Positions 1-8,304 of a stretch of 16,742 bases of DNA are shown piece by piece. Every line of letters begins with the position of its first letter. Within the stretch, counting starts at the first letter, position 1. The notes under the pieces were generated by a model. The model was given only the letters and a program-made list of their open reading frames with translations. It ran no database searches and was not told the origin of the DNA. The translations under genes and the position numbers were made by a program. The stretch lies in contig JABDEJ010000051.1 of NCBI GenBank assembly GCA_013287095.1, positions 1 through 16,742 of the forward strand, in the 5' to 3' direction. The DNA is from Bacteroidota bacterium (GTDB lineage: Bacteria > Bacteroidota > Bacteroidia > CAILMK01).

Positions 1-2007
1 TTCGCAGCCACACTGCCAAAGCAGATAGAACCCTTCAACAAAAACGGTGCATTCTGGCAAAACCGTGGTCCATGGAATGTTGCCGGACGGACTCGTGCCA
101 TAGCTCTGGATGTTACAAATGAGCATGTCATACTGGCTGGAGGGGTGAGTGGGGGTATATGGCGAAGCACTGACGATGGTGCGCATTGGAGCAAACTCAA
201 CGATCCTTCAACGGATTATTCCATTACCTGCCTGGTGCAAGACACTCGCACAGGCAAAACAAATACCTGGTACGCTTGTACCGGAGAAACGATAGGAGAT
301 AATGGCTATGTGCATGGTGACGGGATATTGAAATCCACAGATGGTGGGCTGAGCTTTGCTAAGCTGGCCTCAACAAGCCACGGTGCGCCCCAGAACAATA
401 ACCCAATGGATAATGTCAGTGGTATAGCCGTCAATACTGCAGATACTGGCGATATCATCTACGCTGCAACGGGAGGTTTTACAGGGGCGTATAGTAATTC
501 TGGATTCGATGGAAGTATTTTCAAAAGTACGGATGGCGGAAATACCTGGACACATTTGACGGGGGTAGCTACCGATTGTTATAATACAGAAGTCGCCATC
601 TCAAAAAAAGGGGTTTTGTATTCTACTAATGATCAAAGCGGGATATATCGTTCTGTAGATGGTATTACCAATACAAAAATTACCCCCAAAGGTTTCCCGG
701 CTAGTTATGGCAGGATTGTAATCGGCATTGACCCAAATGATGAAAACACAATATATTTTCTGGCCAGTATTTATAATGGTGGTAGCGCTTATGTTGCAAA
801 CCTCTGGAAATACCGATATCTCAGCGGTAATGGCACCGGGGCAGGTGGGGCATGGAAGAACCTGAGTGCCAATATACCAGTAGGCCAGGGAGACGTGGGT
901 GCGTTTGATATACAGAGTGGATATAATCTGTTGGTCAGAGTAAAACCAGGTGATTCTAAGACGGTTTTCCTGGGCGCTACCAATTTATGGCGTTCTACGG
1001 ATTCTTTTTCAACCAACAACAACAATACATGGATTGGCGGATACCCGGTGGCCTGGAACTGGCAAACTTTTTCCCAATTCTATAAACATCATCACCCTGA
1101 CCAGCATAACTTAGTCTTCTATCCATCCAGCGCAAATAAAATGTTATCCACCAACGATGGGGGCATATCCGTGACGAATGACAACACGGCAACACCGGTT
1201 GCATGGGATTCATTGAATAACGGCTATATAACAACTCAGTTTTATACGATTGCCATTGATCATGGAACACCTGGAAATGAGGAGCTTATCGGCGGGATGC
1301 AGGATAATACGGTCTATTTGACTGGGTCTCCTAATCAACAGGACCCATGGGACATGTGCTTTATTGGGGACGGGGGATATTGTGCTGTAGCAGATGGCAG
1401 GACAGACTATTATGTATCATGTCAAGGAGGAGATGCCTATCGTATCAGGCCAGATTCAAATGGTTATCCCGTTTGGCATGCATGGATTGACCCACCTCAT
1501 AAAAATGTACCATTTTATGACGCACCGTTTTTGCTGGATCCGAACAACCAGAAAAGAATGTTCTTTCTGTATGGTAATTGCGTTTGGCGGAATAATGATA
1601 TTACTCAGATTCCTTTGATAATGTCCAATATCTACGATGACTCCACCCGTCCATATACTGGCTGGGATTCACTGAGCGCGTCCGTTAACCTGGTGAATAA
1701 ATACAGCGCCATTGCCATTTCCAAAAGTTCACCTGTCGAACGGGTTGTATATGGCACCAGCACAGGCCAATTATTCAGGATGGATTCTGCAGATGAGGCC
1801 AACCCTTCGCAGAAAGAAATTACAAGTTCCATCTTCCCTAAAAATGCTTATATCAATTGCATTATTATCAATCCGGTTAACGGTAGCGAAATGATTGTTG
1901 TATTTTCTAATTTTAATGTAAAGAGCCTGTTTCACACTGTTGATGGGGGGCAATACCTGGGAGGATATTTCAGGAAACCTGGAACAGTTTCCGGATGGAA
2001 CAGGTAA
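1..2007 (+). CDS. Secreted Asp-box (BNR/sortilin-like) beta-propeller protein, 5' partial, frameshifted near its 3' end
   Basis: The frame is open from base 1, so the start and signal peptide lie upstream of the window; the GTG at 145 is internal. The first visible residues (NVAGRTRAIALD, then LAGGVSGGIWRSTDDG) are typical of the N-terminal blade of Bacteroidetes propeller proteins with Asp-boxes. Further Asp-box motifs S-T/V-D-G-G-x-x-W/F follow: STDDGAHW, STDGGLSF, STDGGNTW and a final TVDGG. These are short turns in sialidase/sortilin-type propellers; the motif indicates fold, not a specific enzyme activity. Catalytic sialidase residues were not identified. At a run of six G (1945-1950) the frame is lost: after TVDGG it continues with unrelated residues to a TGA at 2005-2007, while the +1 frame continues the Asp-box as GGNTW. 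The intact product would be a surface or secreted protein exported by T9SS. Family assignment is confident; substrate is unknown. Confidence 0.85.
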   Translation, partial: FAATLPKQIEPFNKNGAFWQNRGPWNVAGRTRAIALDVTNEHVILAGGVSGGIWRSTDDGAHWSKLNDPSTDYSITCLVQDTRTGKTNTWYACTGETIGDNGYVHGDGILKSTDGGLSFAKLASTSHGAPQNNNPMDNVSGIAVNTADTGDIIYAATGGFTGAYSNSGFDGSIFKSTDGGNTWTHLTGVATDCYNTEVAISKKGVLYSTNDQSGIYRSVDGITNTKITPKGFPASYGRIVIGIDPNDENTIYFLASIYNGGSAYVANLWKYRYLSGNGTGAGGAWKNLSANIPVGQGDVGAFDIQSGYNLLVRVKPGDSKTVFLGATNLWRSTDSFSTNNNNTWIGGYPVAWNWQTFSQFYKHHHPDQHNLVFYPSSANKMLSTNDGGISVTNDNTATPVAWDSLNNGYITTQFYTIAIDHGTPGNEELIGGMQDNTVYLTGSPNQQDPWDMCFIGDGGYCAVADGRTDYYVSCQGGDAYRIRPDSNGYPVWHAWIDPPHKNVPFYDAPFLLDPNNQKRMFFLYGNCVWRNNDITQIPLIMSNIYDDSTRPYTGWDSLSASVNLVNKYSAIAISKSSPVERVVYGTSTGQLFRMDSADEANPSQKEITSSIFPKNAYINCIIINPVNGSEMIVVFSNFNVKSLFHTVDGGQYLGGYFRKPGTVSGWNR

Positions 2008-2551
2008 TGGACCTTCCTGCCGGTGGGCGGCCATTATGCCGGTCGGTAATCATTATGCATTTCTTATTGGCACCAGCACAGGTCTTTACGGGACAGATAG
2101 CTTATTAGGAACAAAAACCGTTTGGACACAGCAAGGCCCTAATGATATCGGTAATATTTTAGTGTCAATGATAGATACACGCCCTTCTGATGGGAGGGTA
2201 GCCGTGGCCACTTATGGCAATGGCGTATATACTGCCAATATCAACTTTCCTTACCAGGTGTCTGGAATTGATGAAAATAAGCATATATCGGGTGATTTGA
2301 TGGGAATGCATATTTACCCAAATCCAATTGAGCCTGGCAGTATGCTACATCTAACTTTTGAAAATGCCAACGTGAGTCATGCAACAGATGTAGAAATACT
2401 AGACGAACAAGGGAAAACAATCAACAAAATAGGTACCCTTACTTTGAAACAGAATATGTCCATTGCTTTACCAGTTTTGTCTAAAGGCTTGTATTATATT
2501 CAACTACAAATTGGAGAGGCAACTGTCAGCAAGGTATTTATTGTGAATTGA
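1940..2551 (+). CDS. C-terminal part of the same propeller gene, carrying the T9SS type A sorting domain
   Basis: This frame continues the upstream protein after the frameshift: GGNTWEDISGNL completes the interrupted Asp-box, and propeller sequence follows (GTSTGLYGTDSLLG; VAVATYGNGVYTANI). The last ~85 residues form a typical T9SS C-terminal sorting domain: IYPNPIEPG, then EILDEQGK, then LSKGLYYIQLQIGEATVSKVFIVN-like ending (KGLYYIQL and KVFIVN are the family hallmarks). The domain directs export across the outer membrane and is cleaved. No independent gene start is likely: the TTG at 1940 is inside the overlap and has no leader. The fragment should be read with 1-2007 as one gene. If the frameshift is real, the upstream product lacks the sorting domain and would not be surface-exported; if it is a base-call error the gene is intact. 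Confidence 0.85.
   Translation: MMGGNTWEDISGNLEQFPDGTGNGPSCRWAAIMPVGNHYAFLIGTSTGLYGTDSLLGTKTVWTQQGPNDIGNILVSMIDTRPSDGRVAVATYGNGVYTANINFPYQVSGIDENKHISGDLMGMHIYPNPIEPGSMLHLTFENANVSHATDVEILDEQGKTINKIGTLTLKQNMSIALPVLSKGLYYIQLQIGEATVSKVFIVN
1945..1950 (+). other. Six-G homopolymer where the propeller frame is lost
   Basis: Reading GAT GGG and then GGC AAT ACC TGG, which skips one G, gives VDGGNTW, a perfect Asp-box. The sequence as given has one extra G, so the frame shifts and terminates at 2005-2007. A length change in a homopolymer explains it equally as sequencing error, recent mutation, or slippage-prone (phase-variable) tract; six G is short for a phase-variable tract. Confidence 0.8.
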
Positions 2552-2569
2552 GAGGGAGCTGTCTCCGAT

Positions 2570-2598
2570 AAGCAATCCGAAAAGCAATCCGAAAAGCA
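2570..2598. repeat. Short tandem repeat, 12-bp period
   Basis: The unit AGCAATCCGAAA occurs twice, followed by a partial third copy (AGCA), between the propeller stop codon and the AraC-family gene. The repeat is too short to call functional; it may be slippage product or part of the leader. Confidence 0.7.
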
Positions 2599-2603
2599 GC
2601 TTA

Positions 2604-2653
2604 TAGATTTGATCTCTGGTTCACTATTTATTTAAGGTTTATCGGTATTTTTG
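2604..2653 (+). promoter_or_regulatory. Possible promoter region of the AraC-family gene (two TAnnTTTG matches)
   Basis: Two exact matches to the Bacteroidetes -7 consensus TAnnTTTG lie upstream of the start at 2674: TAGATTTG at 2604-2611 and TATTTTTG at 2646-2653. Neither has a TTG at the usual 19-21 base spacing, so the choice is open. The second would give a leader of roughly 15 bases. Confidence 0.3.
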
Positions 2654-2673
2654 AACCAGGATACAATAAAGTC

Positions 2674-3492
2674 ATGATCAATGTAATAGAACCACAAAAT
2701 GAGTTGTTGAAGCAATTTGTGGATAGTATTTACGTATTTAAAAAAAGCGAAGGCGGGTTTGAATTTACGGCCTATCCTGCTGTAAATACATCCGTTGGGT
2801 TATTACGCAATGCTAGTGTTAACATTGAAAATGAGTGCGTTTATATAGCAAATTCCGAAACTCCCAATCATATTGCTATGGTCTGCAACCAGTTTACCAG
2901 CAGTATTCATTTGCAATATCTACAGTTGGTAGATGAAATTGCCATTAACTTTAAGCCCTTGGGGTTTTCCAGTTATACACAATCAGCCCCTCACCAAAAA
3001 AAAACATCTTTTTTTCAGGAATGGAATGGAGTTTTACCTGATTTGTTCGACAACGTTTTTGCCACTGAAGACCCCGACCGGCAATGTTACCACATCGAAG
3101 AATTTCTTCTTAACCAATACCGTGCTCTGGCTGATGAGTCCTTCTTATTTAAGGCACTCGAATTATTAAATGACACTACACTGGATTATAAAATGCTCGA
3201 GATAGCCTGCCTTGCAGGTGTGCATTATAAGCATTTGTACCGAAGTTTCACGGAGCATGTGGGCTGTAGCCCGGTACACTACCGCAAACTGGTAAAATTC
3301 CGCAGTTCGGTTGTATCAAAAATGAAAAGAGGCGATAAGGTGCGGCTGGTAGATATCAGTAATGATCACGACTATTTTGATCAGCCGTATTTTATAAAGC
3401 AATTTAGGGAACTGACGGGTGAAAAGCCTTCCCTTTTTTTCAAAGAAGTTACTTCCTTTGGAAATGATAAAGTCATTTTTAAAATTGACTGA
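2674..3492 (+). CDS. AraC-family transcriptional regulator
   Basis: A 272-residue protein with the usual two-part layout. The N-terminal ~150 residues resemble the ligand-sensing domain of Bacteroidetes AraC proteins (opening with an EPQNELLKQFVDSIYVF-type segment; AINFKPLGF near residue 90). The C-terminal ~100 residues form the double helix-turn-helix DNA-binding domain. The second half is clear: DYFDQPYFIKQFRELTGEKP matches the conserved AraC signature (D/Q-x-x-F/Y-F-x-K-x-F-K-x-x-T-G-x-x-P). The first half (LEIACLAGVHYKHLYRSF, GCSPVHYRKLVKFR) is also recognisable. The ATG at 2674 follows an A-rich leader and is the natural start. The effector is unknown. The gene sits about 100 bases ahead of the DoxX-like/DCC pair on the same strand, so it may control that pair; this is inference from position only. 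Confidence 0.88.
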   Translation: MINVIEPQNELLKQFVDSIYVFKKSEGGFEFTAYPAVNTSVGLLRNASVNIENECVYIANSETPNHIAMVCNQFTSSIHLQYLQLVDEIAINFKPLGFSSYTQSAPHQKKTSFFQEWNGVLPDLFDNVFATEDPDRQCYHIEEFLLNQYRALADESFLFKALELLNDTTLDYKMLEIACLAGVHYKHLYRSFTEHVGCSPVHYRKLVKFRSSVVSKMKRGDKVRLVDISNDHDYFDQPYFIKQFRELTGEKPSLFFKEVTSFGNDKVIFKID

Positions 3493-3595
3493 CCATTTGT
3501 CCAAAAAGTACAATTTTAGTCTTTATTATTAGCTGAGTTTTGCATTGCGCTCAATCAAATGGGCGTTTTGATATACAAATTTTAACTGAATTATT

Positions 3596-4729
3596 ATGCT
3601 AAGTAAAAGGGAACAAAACACAGGTGCCATTATCAGCATGTTTGCCATAACACTGCTTTTAACCTACATTAGTTTATCCATAATAGGGTTTGGCAGTGAA
3701 AATGCGTTGCTATCTACAATTGGAATTGTTTTTTTGACTTCAATATGCCTTTGCCTGCTTGTTCTGAGGAAGTACAGGAAAGCAAATAAACCGTTAATGA
3801 TCGACTACCTCAATATCGGTACCCAGCGATTTATTTTAGCGCTTCTGATGATTCTATATGGCATTGATAAACTTCTTGGAAACTTCTTTGATTACCAATT
3901 ATTTGCCCTCGATTCTAAATTAGTTGATGTTTCAGAGTTTCAATTGGCATGGTTTTTTTATGGCAAAAATCATTGGCAGGAATTGTTTACCGGGATTATG
4001 GAATTTGTGCCCGGGCTATTCCTTTTCCACAGACGGACTTATTATATAGCGGCGATTGTCCTGCTACCGGTTACTGCCCAGGTTTTCCTGCTTAATTTCT
4101 TTTTTAAAATTGGAGGGATTACATTTCCAGCCGCGTCTATTCTATTAGCTTGTAATTTATACATCCTTTACAGTCAGAAGGAAAAGATAGTCCTGTTTTT
4201 CAAATCACTGAATTTTGACATAATCGATCCGCTGACAGGCGCAACTAAAACCGTCATCACAATACTCAAAAGCATCGGCCTTCTCTTAGCTGTCCTACTC
4301 ATTTTCATTAAAGTTAAACCAGCTCTTTTTCAATCATCTTACCAAAAAAAGTATCAGGGGTTGGTTGGCGTTTATACATTAAAGGAAATGAAGAAGAATA
4401 GTTTTGAGTACAGGCCTGTTAACGACAGCGGGTATTACAAGGATTTGTACATCGAGAAACAATCCAGATGGAATATTCTAAGAAGGTTTAACGGCGAAAC
4501 TGACGCATTTATTCTAAAATTAAATACACATAACGATTCCATAGGCCTATATATTAACAAGGATGGCATCGGCGATGGCCCGATTATTATGGACTCGGCC
4601 ACTGCTTTTAAAGGCGTTTATAAATTTCGGGGAAAATATCTCACTTTCACTGGTATCCAATTGAAAGACACATTAGAGCTTGTTTATGAAAAACAGGAAA
4701 GAATAAAACCCAAGACATGGTTTTGGTAA
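3596..4729 (+). CDS. DoxX-like polytopic membrane protein with an extra C-terminal soluble domain
   Basis: A 377-residue protein with about seven hydrophobic segments: residues ~10-31, 37-58, 77-95, 131-147, 150-170, 172-190 and 222-243. The part from ~residue 72 (QRFILALLMILYGIDKLLG, then a later EFVPGLFLF-type segment) looks like a four-helix DoxX/MauE-type bundle, a fold used by membrane partners of thiol and quinone redox proteins. Residues ~250-377 are not hydrophobic, seem beta-rich, and match no family I recognise; this region may be a periplasmic or cytoplasmic sensor or lipocalin-like barrel. The gene overlaps the next ORF by 13 bases, which implies translational coupling with the DCC-family oxidoreductase. 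Taken together the pair suggests membrane-associated thiol redox work. The DoxX-like label is moderate-confidence; exact substrate is unknown. Confidence 0.6.
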   Translation: MLSKREQNTGAIISMFAITLLLTYISLSIIGFGSENALLSTIGIVFLTSICLCLLVLRKYRKANKPLMIDYLNIGTQRFILALLMILYGIDKLLGNFFDYQLFALDSKLVDVSEFQLAWFFYGKNHWQELFTGIMEFVPGLFLFHRRTYYIAAIVLLPVTAQVFLLNFFFKIGGITFPAASILLACNLYILYSQKEKIVLFFKSLNFDIIDPLTGATKTVITILKSIGLLLAVLLIFIKVKPALFQSSYQKKYQGLVGVYTLKEMKKNSFEYRPVNDSGYYKDLYIEKQSRWNILRRFNGETDAFILKLNTHNDSIGLYINKDGIGDGPIIMDSATAFKGVYKFRGKYLTFTGIQLKDTLELVYEKQERIKPKTWFW

Positions 4730-5148
4730 ATGATCAAAAGCCAATGTATTTTGAAACACCAATTTTGCTTTTTGACGGCATCTGTAATTTGTGCAATAGC
4801 ACTGTACAATTTGTTATAAAGAGAGATACCACTGCAAAATTCAAGTTTGCGGCGTTACAATCAGAATATGGTCAATTGATGCTTAAAAATTTCAGATTAC
4901 CTGATACTTTCATTGATTCATTCATTTACATCAAAGGGGACCGCTGTTTTATAAAATCATCAGCTATTTTACACATGTTGAAAGACATTGGGGGGGCGTG
5001 GCAATTGCTTTATATCTTTATTATCGTCCCTCGCATCATCAGAGATTTTTGTTATGACGTTATCGCGCGAAGTCGTTATAAAATCTGGGGAAAAAGGGAG
5101 TCTTGTATGATTCCAACTCCCGATTTAAAATCCAGGTTTTTGGGTTGA
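4717..5148 (+). CDS. DCC-family thiol-disulfide oxidoreductase (DUF393)
   Basis: A 143-residue protein, normal length for the family. Residues 16-27 read ILLFDGICNLCN, containing the family's D-x-x-C-x-x-C motif (D20, C23, C26), the predicted redox-active pair in a thioredoxin-like fold. Further family landmarks are FKFAALQSEYG, a central KSSAILHML, and the end RYKIWGKRESCMIPTPDLKSRFL. The ATG at 4717 overlaps the upstream gene's last 13 bases; a second ATG at 4744 (residue 10) is possible and would remove the overlap, but homology begins only near residue 14, so the sequence cannot decide. DCC proteins often sit beside or are fused to DoxX- or HTTM-type membrane proteins, which fits the neighbour here. 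The partner and substrate are unknown. Confidence 0.88.
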   Translation: MVLVNDQKPMYFETPILLFDGICNLCNSTVQFVIKRDTTAKFKFAALQSEYGQLMLKNFRLPDTFIDSFIYIKGDRCFIKSSAILHMLKDIGGAWQLLYIFIIVPRIIRDFCYDVIARSRYKIWGKRESCMIPTPDLKSRFLG

Positions 5149-5157
5149 AGAATTCAT

Positions 5158-5211
5158 AAAAAAGCCCGCCTTCGCTCTGAACTTCGTTCGGGCTTCGGCG
5201 GGCGAAGGCGG
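5158..5211 (-). terminator. Rho-independent terminator of the tRNA-Ser gene (minus strand)
   Basis: On the minus strand a GC-rich inverted repeat is followed by six T (5163-5158). Two stems compete: GCCCGCC (5203-5197) with GGCGGGC (5170-5164), and CCGCCTTCGC (5211-5202) with GCGAAGGCGG (5175-5166). The first runs directly into the T-tract. The second takes up the last bases of the tRNA acceptor stem. No T-tract follows on the plus strand, so it does not terminate the DCC gene. Confidence 0.75.
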
Positions 5212-5293
5212 AGAGAGAGGGATTCGAACCCCCGGAGGTTTAACCCTCAACGGTTTTCAAGACCGCCTCATTCGACCGCTCTGACATCTCTCC
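5209..5293 (-). tRNA. tRNA-Ser (anticodon UGA)
   Basis: The minus strand folds as a class II tRNA. The acceptor stem is GGAGAGA (5293-5287) with TCTCTCC (5216-5210), discriminator G at 5209. The anticodon loop CTTGAAA gives anticodon TGA (5259-5257), reading UCA. The long variable arm is GAGG-GTTAAA-CCTC, as expected for serine. The T-arm has GGGGG, TTCGAAT, CCCTC. The CCA end is not encoded (CCT follows), so it is added after transcription. Confidence 0.96.
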
Positions 5294-5297
5294 GGGG

Positions 5298-5305
5298 CAA
5301 AGGTA
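5298..5305 (-). promoter_or_regulatory. Probable -7 box of tRNA-Ser
   Basis: On the minus strand TACCTTTG is an exact match to TAnnTTTG and ends four bases before the mature tRNA, so transcription would begin almost at the tRNA 5' end. No TTG -33 element is seen at normal spacing. Confidence 0.45.
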
Positions 5306-5581
5306 TGACTTTTTTGGAAATCCTTTGGAACGATTGGCGTGATCGTACTGACTTTTTTGAAAAAAATGTTCGAAATGGGTTAATTTTCTGTTAATCTTCT
5401 GTTAATCTTTGCTTATACTTAGAATATTCCAGTGAGTAATAATGGCAAATCAAAAAATCCAAGAAATGGAACGGATGGATTCAGATGCCATAAGTTGTTC
5501 CCTGGGAGGCGAATAACTTTTTCAGGCTATCTTTTGGTGTCCGTCTCTGCTTTTTATTGAATTTTGTTGCCGGGTAGATCC

Positions 5582-6865
5582 ATGAAAAAACCAAGTGAAT
5601 TAAATATATTCAGAGCCTTCAGAAGCTCGAACTACACCTTATACTTTATCGGTAGGTCTGTATCCCAGTTTGGTACCTGGATGCAGCGGACGGCCGTGAT
5701 ATGGGTAGTATATTCCATGACGCATTCTGCTTTTTTGATCGGAGTCACCATTTTTGCAGAACAGTTTCCTTCTTTTATATTTTCATTTGTCGGCGGTGTT
5801 GCTGCTGACCGGTACAACCGTTACCGGATCATTCGCATCACGCAGATTGCTTCCATTATTCAATCGTTATTGCTTGTTATACTGGTTATTACGGGACACA
5901 TGATTATTTGGATGATATTAGTATTGAGTGTCATTCTTGGAATCATCAATGCTTTTGACATACCTGCCAGGCAATCTTTGATCCATGAGGTTGTTGCAGA
6001 CCAGGCTGATCTGCCTAATGCGGTTTCCCTTACTACCGCTATGGCAAGCCTGGCGCAAATGTTAGGACCAGCTTTATCAGGAATTGTATTGAATGCGTTT
6101 GGCGCTGCCGTATGTTTTTTGATCAATGCTGCAAGCTTTGGCGCAGTCATGCTTTCGTTAATGCTGATGACCCTGCCTCCACCGAAGCCCAAAATATCTG
6201 AAAAGAAGATTCTAAATGAATTCAGGGAAGGATTTGTTTATCTAGAAAAAGCCCGTGTTATCCGCCTCATTATATTAATGTTAGCCCTTCTAAGTTTACT
6301 TGTTTTGCCATACAATACAGTATTGCCGGTATTTGCTAAAATCATATTCAAAGGTGATGCATCTACTTTCGGATATATCAATAGCTTTATAGGTGCCGGG
6401 GCGGTAGCCGCTACAATTTATATTGCATCCAGAAAAACAGGATCCAATCTTAAGCAAATCTTATTTGTGAGCACCATCATTCTCGGCATCGCATTGATCT
6501 GTTTCGGGTTGGTAAAAAATTTCCCTTCGGCAATGGTTATTGCTGTTTTGGTAGGTTTTGGTTCCATTGTTCCATTCACGATATCGAACATCATTGTTCA
6601 GTCTGAATCCGAGCCACATATGCGAGGGCGCGTCATCAGCATTTTACTTATGGCCATGTTTGGCATGGTGCCGCTCGGTAGTGTCATAACAGGTGCGGTT
6701 TCGCAACGTATAGGTGCACCGATAACGGTTGTGGTTCAAGGGATTATTGCGGTAATGCTTGCATTGGTCTTTGTTAAGTTTCTTACCGGATATAAAAAGC
6801 AATATCCAAAAGCAGATTTACTTTCTAATGAAACCGAAGAGGAAATAATAGAACGGGTTGGATGA
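5582..6865 (+). CDS. MFS transporter, MFS_3 / enterobactin-exporter-like
   Basis: A 427-residue, 12-helix protein of the major facilitator superfamily. The loop between helices 2 and 3 has GGVAADRYNRYRI, the family's motif A (G-x-x-x-D-R-x-x-R). The start RSSNYTLYFIGRSVSQFGTWMQRTAVIWVVY and the segment NAFDIPARQSL are hallmarks of the MFS_3 (TMR secretion effector / EntS-like) branch, which is proton-driven efflux in the inner membrane. I chose the ATG at 5582 over the in-frame TTG at 5564 because the family begins with K-x-x-x-x-x-x-x-F-R-A-F-R-S-x-N-Y a few residues after it. The 288 bases between the tRNA and this start hold no clear gene; they contain a direct repeat TTCTGTTAATC (about 5386-5407). 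The substrate is unknown. It is followed after 48 bases by the aldo/keto reductase, and may export a product of that cluster (inference). Confidence 0.88.
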   Translation: MKKPSELNIFRAFRSSNYTLYFIGRSVSQFGTWMQRTAVIWVVYSMTHSAFLIGVTIFAEQFPSFIFSFVGGVAADRYNRYRIIRITQIASIIQSLLLVILVITGHMIIWMILVLSVILGIINAFDIPARQSLIHEVVADQADLPNAVSLTTAMASLAQMLGPALSGIVLNAFGAAVCFLINAASFGAVMLSLMLMTLPPPKPKISEKKILNEFREGFVYLEKARVIRLIILMLALLSLLVLPYNTVLPVFAKIIFKGDASTFGYINSFIGAGAVAATIYIASRKTGSNLKQILFVSTIILGIALICFGLVKNFPSAMVIAVLVGFGSIVPFTISNIIVQSESEPHMRGRVISILLMAMFGMVPLGSVITGAVSQRIGAPITVVVQGIIAVMLALVFVKFLTGYKKQYPKADLLSNETEEEIIERVG

Positions 6866-6868
6866 GGT

Positions 6869-6876
6869 TAACTTTG
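6869..6876 (+). promoter_or_regulatory. Possible -7 box ahead of the aldo/keto reductase
   Basis: TAACTTTG is an exact match to TAnnTTTG, in the 48-base gap after the MFS gene, with about 30 bases of leader before the ATG at 6914. No TTG is found 19-21 bases upstream. A second match, TAACTTTG at 7766-7773, overlaps the reductase stop codon ahead of the cupin gene. Confidence 0.4.
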
Positions 6877-6904
6877 CCGACCTTTGTCATTTAATAATTA
6901 ATAA

Positions 6905-7768
<864 letters not shown>

Positions 7769-7794
7769 CTTTGAAATTAACTAAATAATAAACT

Positions 7795-8190
7795 ATGGAA
7801 ATAAGACGCAGCGGCTCGCAACCTTCTGATAAAGGTTCCTCAGAATATTTTACAGGATCAGTAAGAATAGATCCCCTTTTCAGCCCGCCCGAACCGGCAC
7901 GTGTGGCAATGGCTCATGTCACCTTTGAGCCCGGTGCCAGGACAGCATGGCATACACATCCTCTTGGGCAAACCTTAATTGTTACTTCAGGTTCAGGCTG
8001 GGTTCAGCGAGAAGGCGGCAGGATAGAGGATATCCACCAGGGCGATGTAGTATGGTTTCAGCCTGATGAAAAACATTGGCATGGTGCCACGGCTACGACA
8101 GCTATGAGCCATATTGCTATCCAGGAAAAACTGAATGGTTCGCCGGTAAATTGGATGGAACAGGTAACAGACGTACAATACGGCAAATAA
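7795..8190 (+). CDS. Cupin-fold metalloprotein, resembling manganese-dependent (R)-hydroxynitrile lyases
   Basis: A 131-residue single-domain cupin. The metal site is H53, H55, Q59 (HTHPLGQ) and H94 (EKHWHG), with H96 and H106 nearby. From memory, the Granulicella tundricola hydroxynitrile lyase uses H53, H55, Q59 and H94 to bind Mn, with A40, V42, H106 and Q110 in its active site; this protein has those residues at the same numbers. The central [19 protein letters not shown] and [20 protein letters not shown] are nearly diagnostic for this subgroup. Members are usually annotated only as cupin proteins; cyanohydrin cleavage was shown in vitro for a few, and their cellular role is uncertain. 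It follows the reductase by 26 bases and precedes a MATE exporter. Start at 7795 follows an A-rich leader. Confidence 0.9.
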   Translation: MEIRRSGSQPSDKGSSEYFTGSVRIDPLFSPPEPARVAMAHVTFEPGARTAWHTHPLGQTLIVTSGSGWVQREGGRIEDIHQGDVVWFQPDEKHWHGATATTAMSHIAIQEKLNGSPVNWMEQVTDVQYGK

Positions 8191-8304
8191 GCGAGGCAAA
8201 TTAACCACGCATTTCATTCACCCATTTTCTCATAATTTCACGTTCGTTAATAAACAATAAACCTGGAGTTTAAATACACATATTCGGGCATCTTAAAGAT
8301 TGCC

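Noticed and set aside
145..147. GTG at 145 as the start of the propeller protein
   Set aside because: The frame is open to base 1 and codes for family-typical residues (NVAGRTRAIALD) before this codon.
2570..2598. 12-bp repeats as a CRISPR or regulatory array
   Set aside because: Fewer than three copies, no spacers, and no associated genes.
3554..3572. ATCAAA / TTTGAT inverted repeat before the DoxX-like gene as an AraC operator
   Set aside because: Six-base AT-rich arms with no second copy; AraC-type sites are usually direct repeats.
5209..5293. tRNA-Ser as the attachment site of an integrated element
   Set aside because: No integrase gene and no repeated copy of the tRNA 3' end is visible in the window; neighbours look like ordinary chromosomal genes.
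5442..5516. Small ORF of 24 residues (starts MANQKIQEMERM) between the tRNA and the MFS gene
   Set aside because: No promoter box or supporting homology is seen, and an ORF of this length is expected by chance; kept out of the gene list.
5860..6192. Minus-strand ORF of 110 codons inside the MFS gene
   Set aside because: It mirrors a strongly supported membrane protein on the plus strand and has no recognisable domain; judged a shadow.
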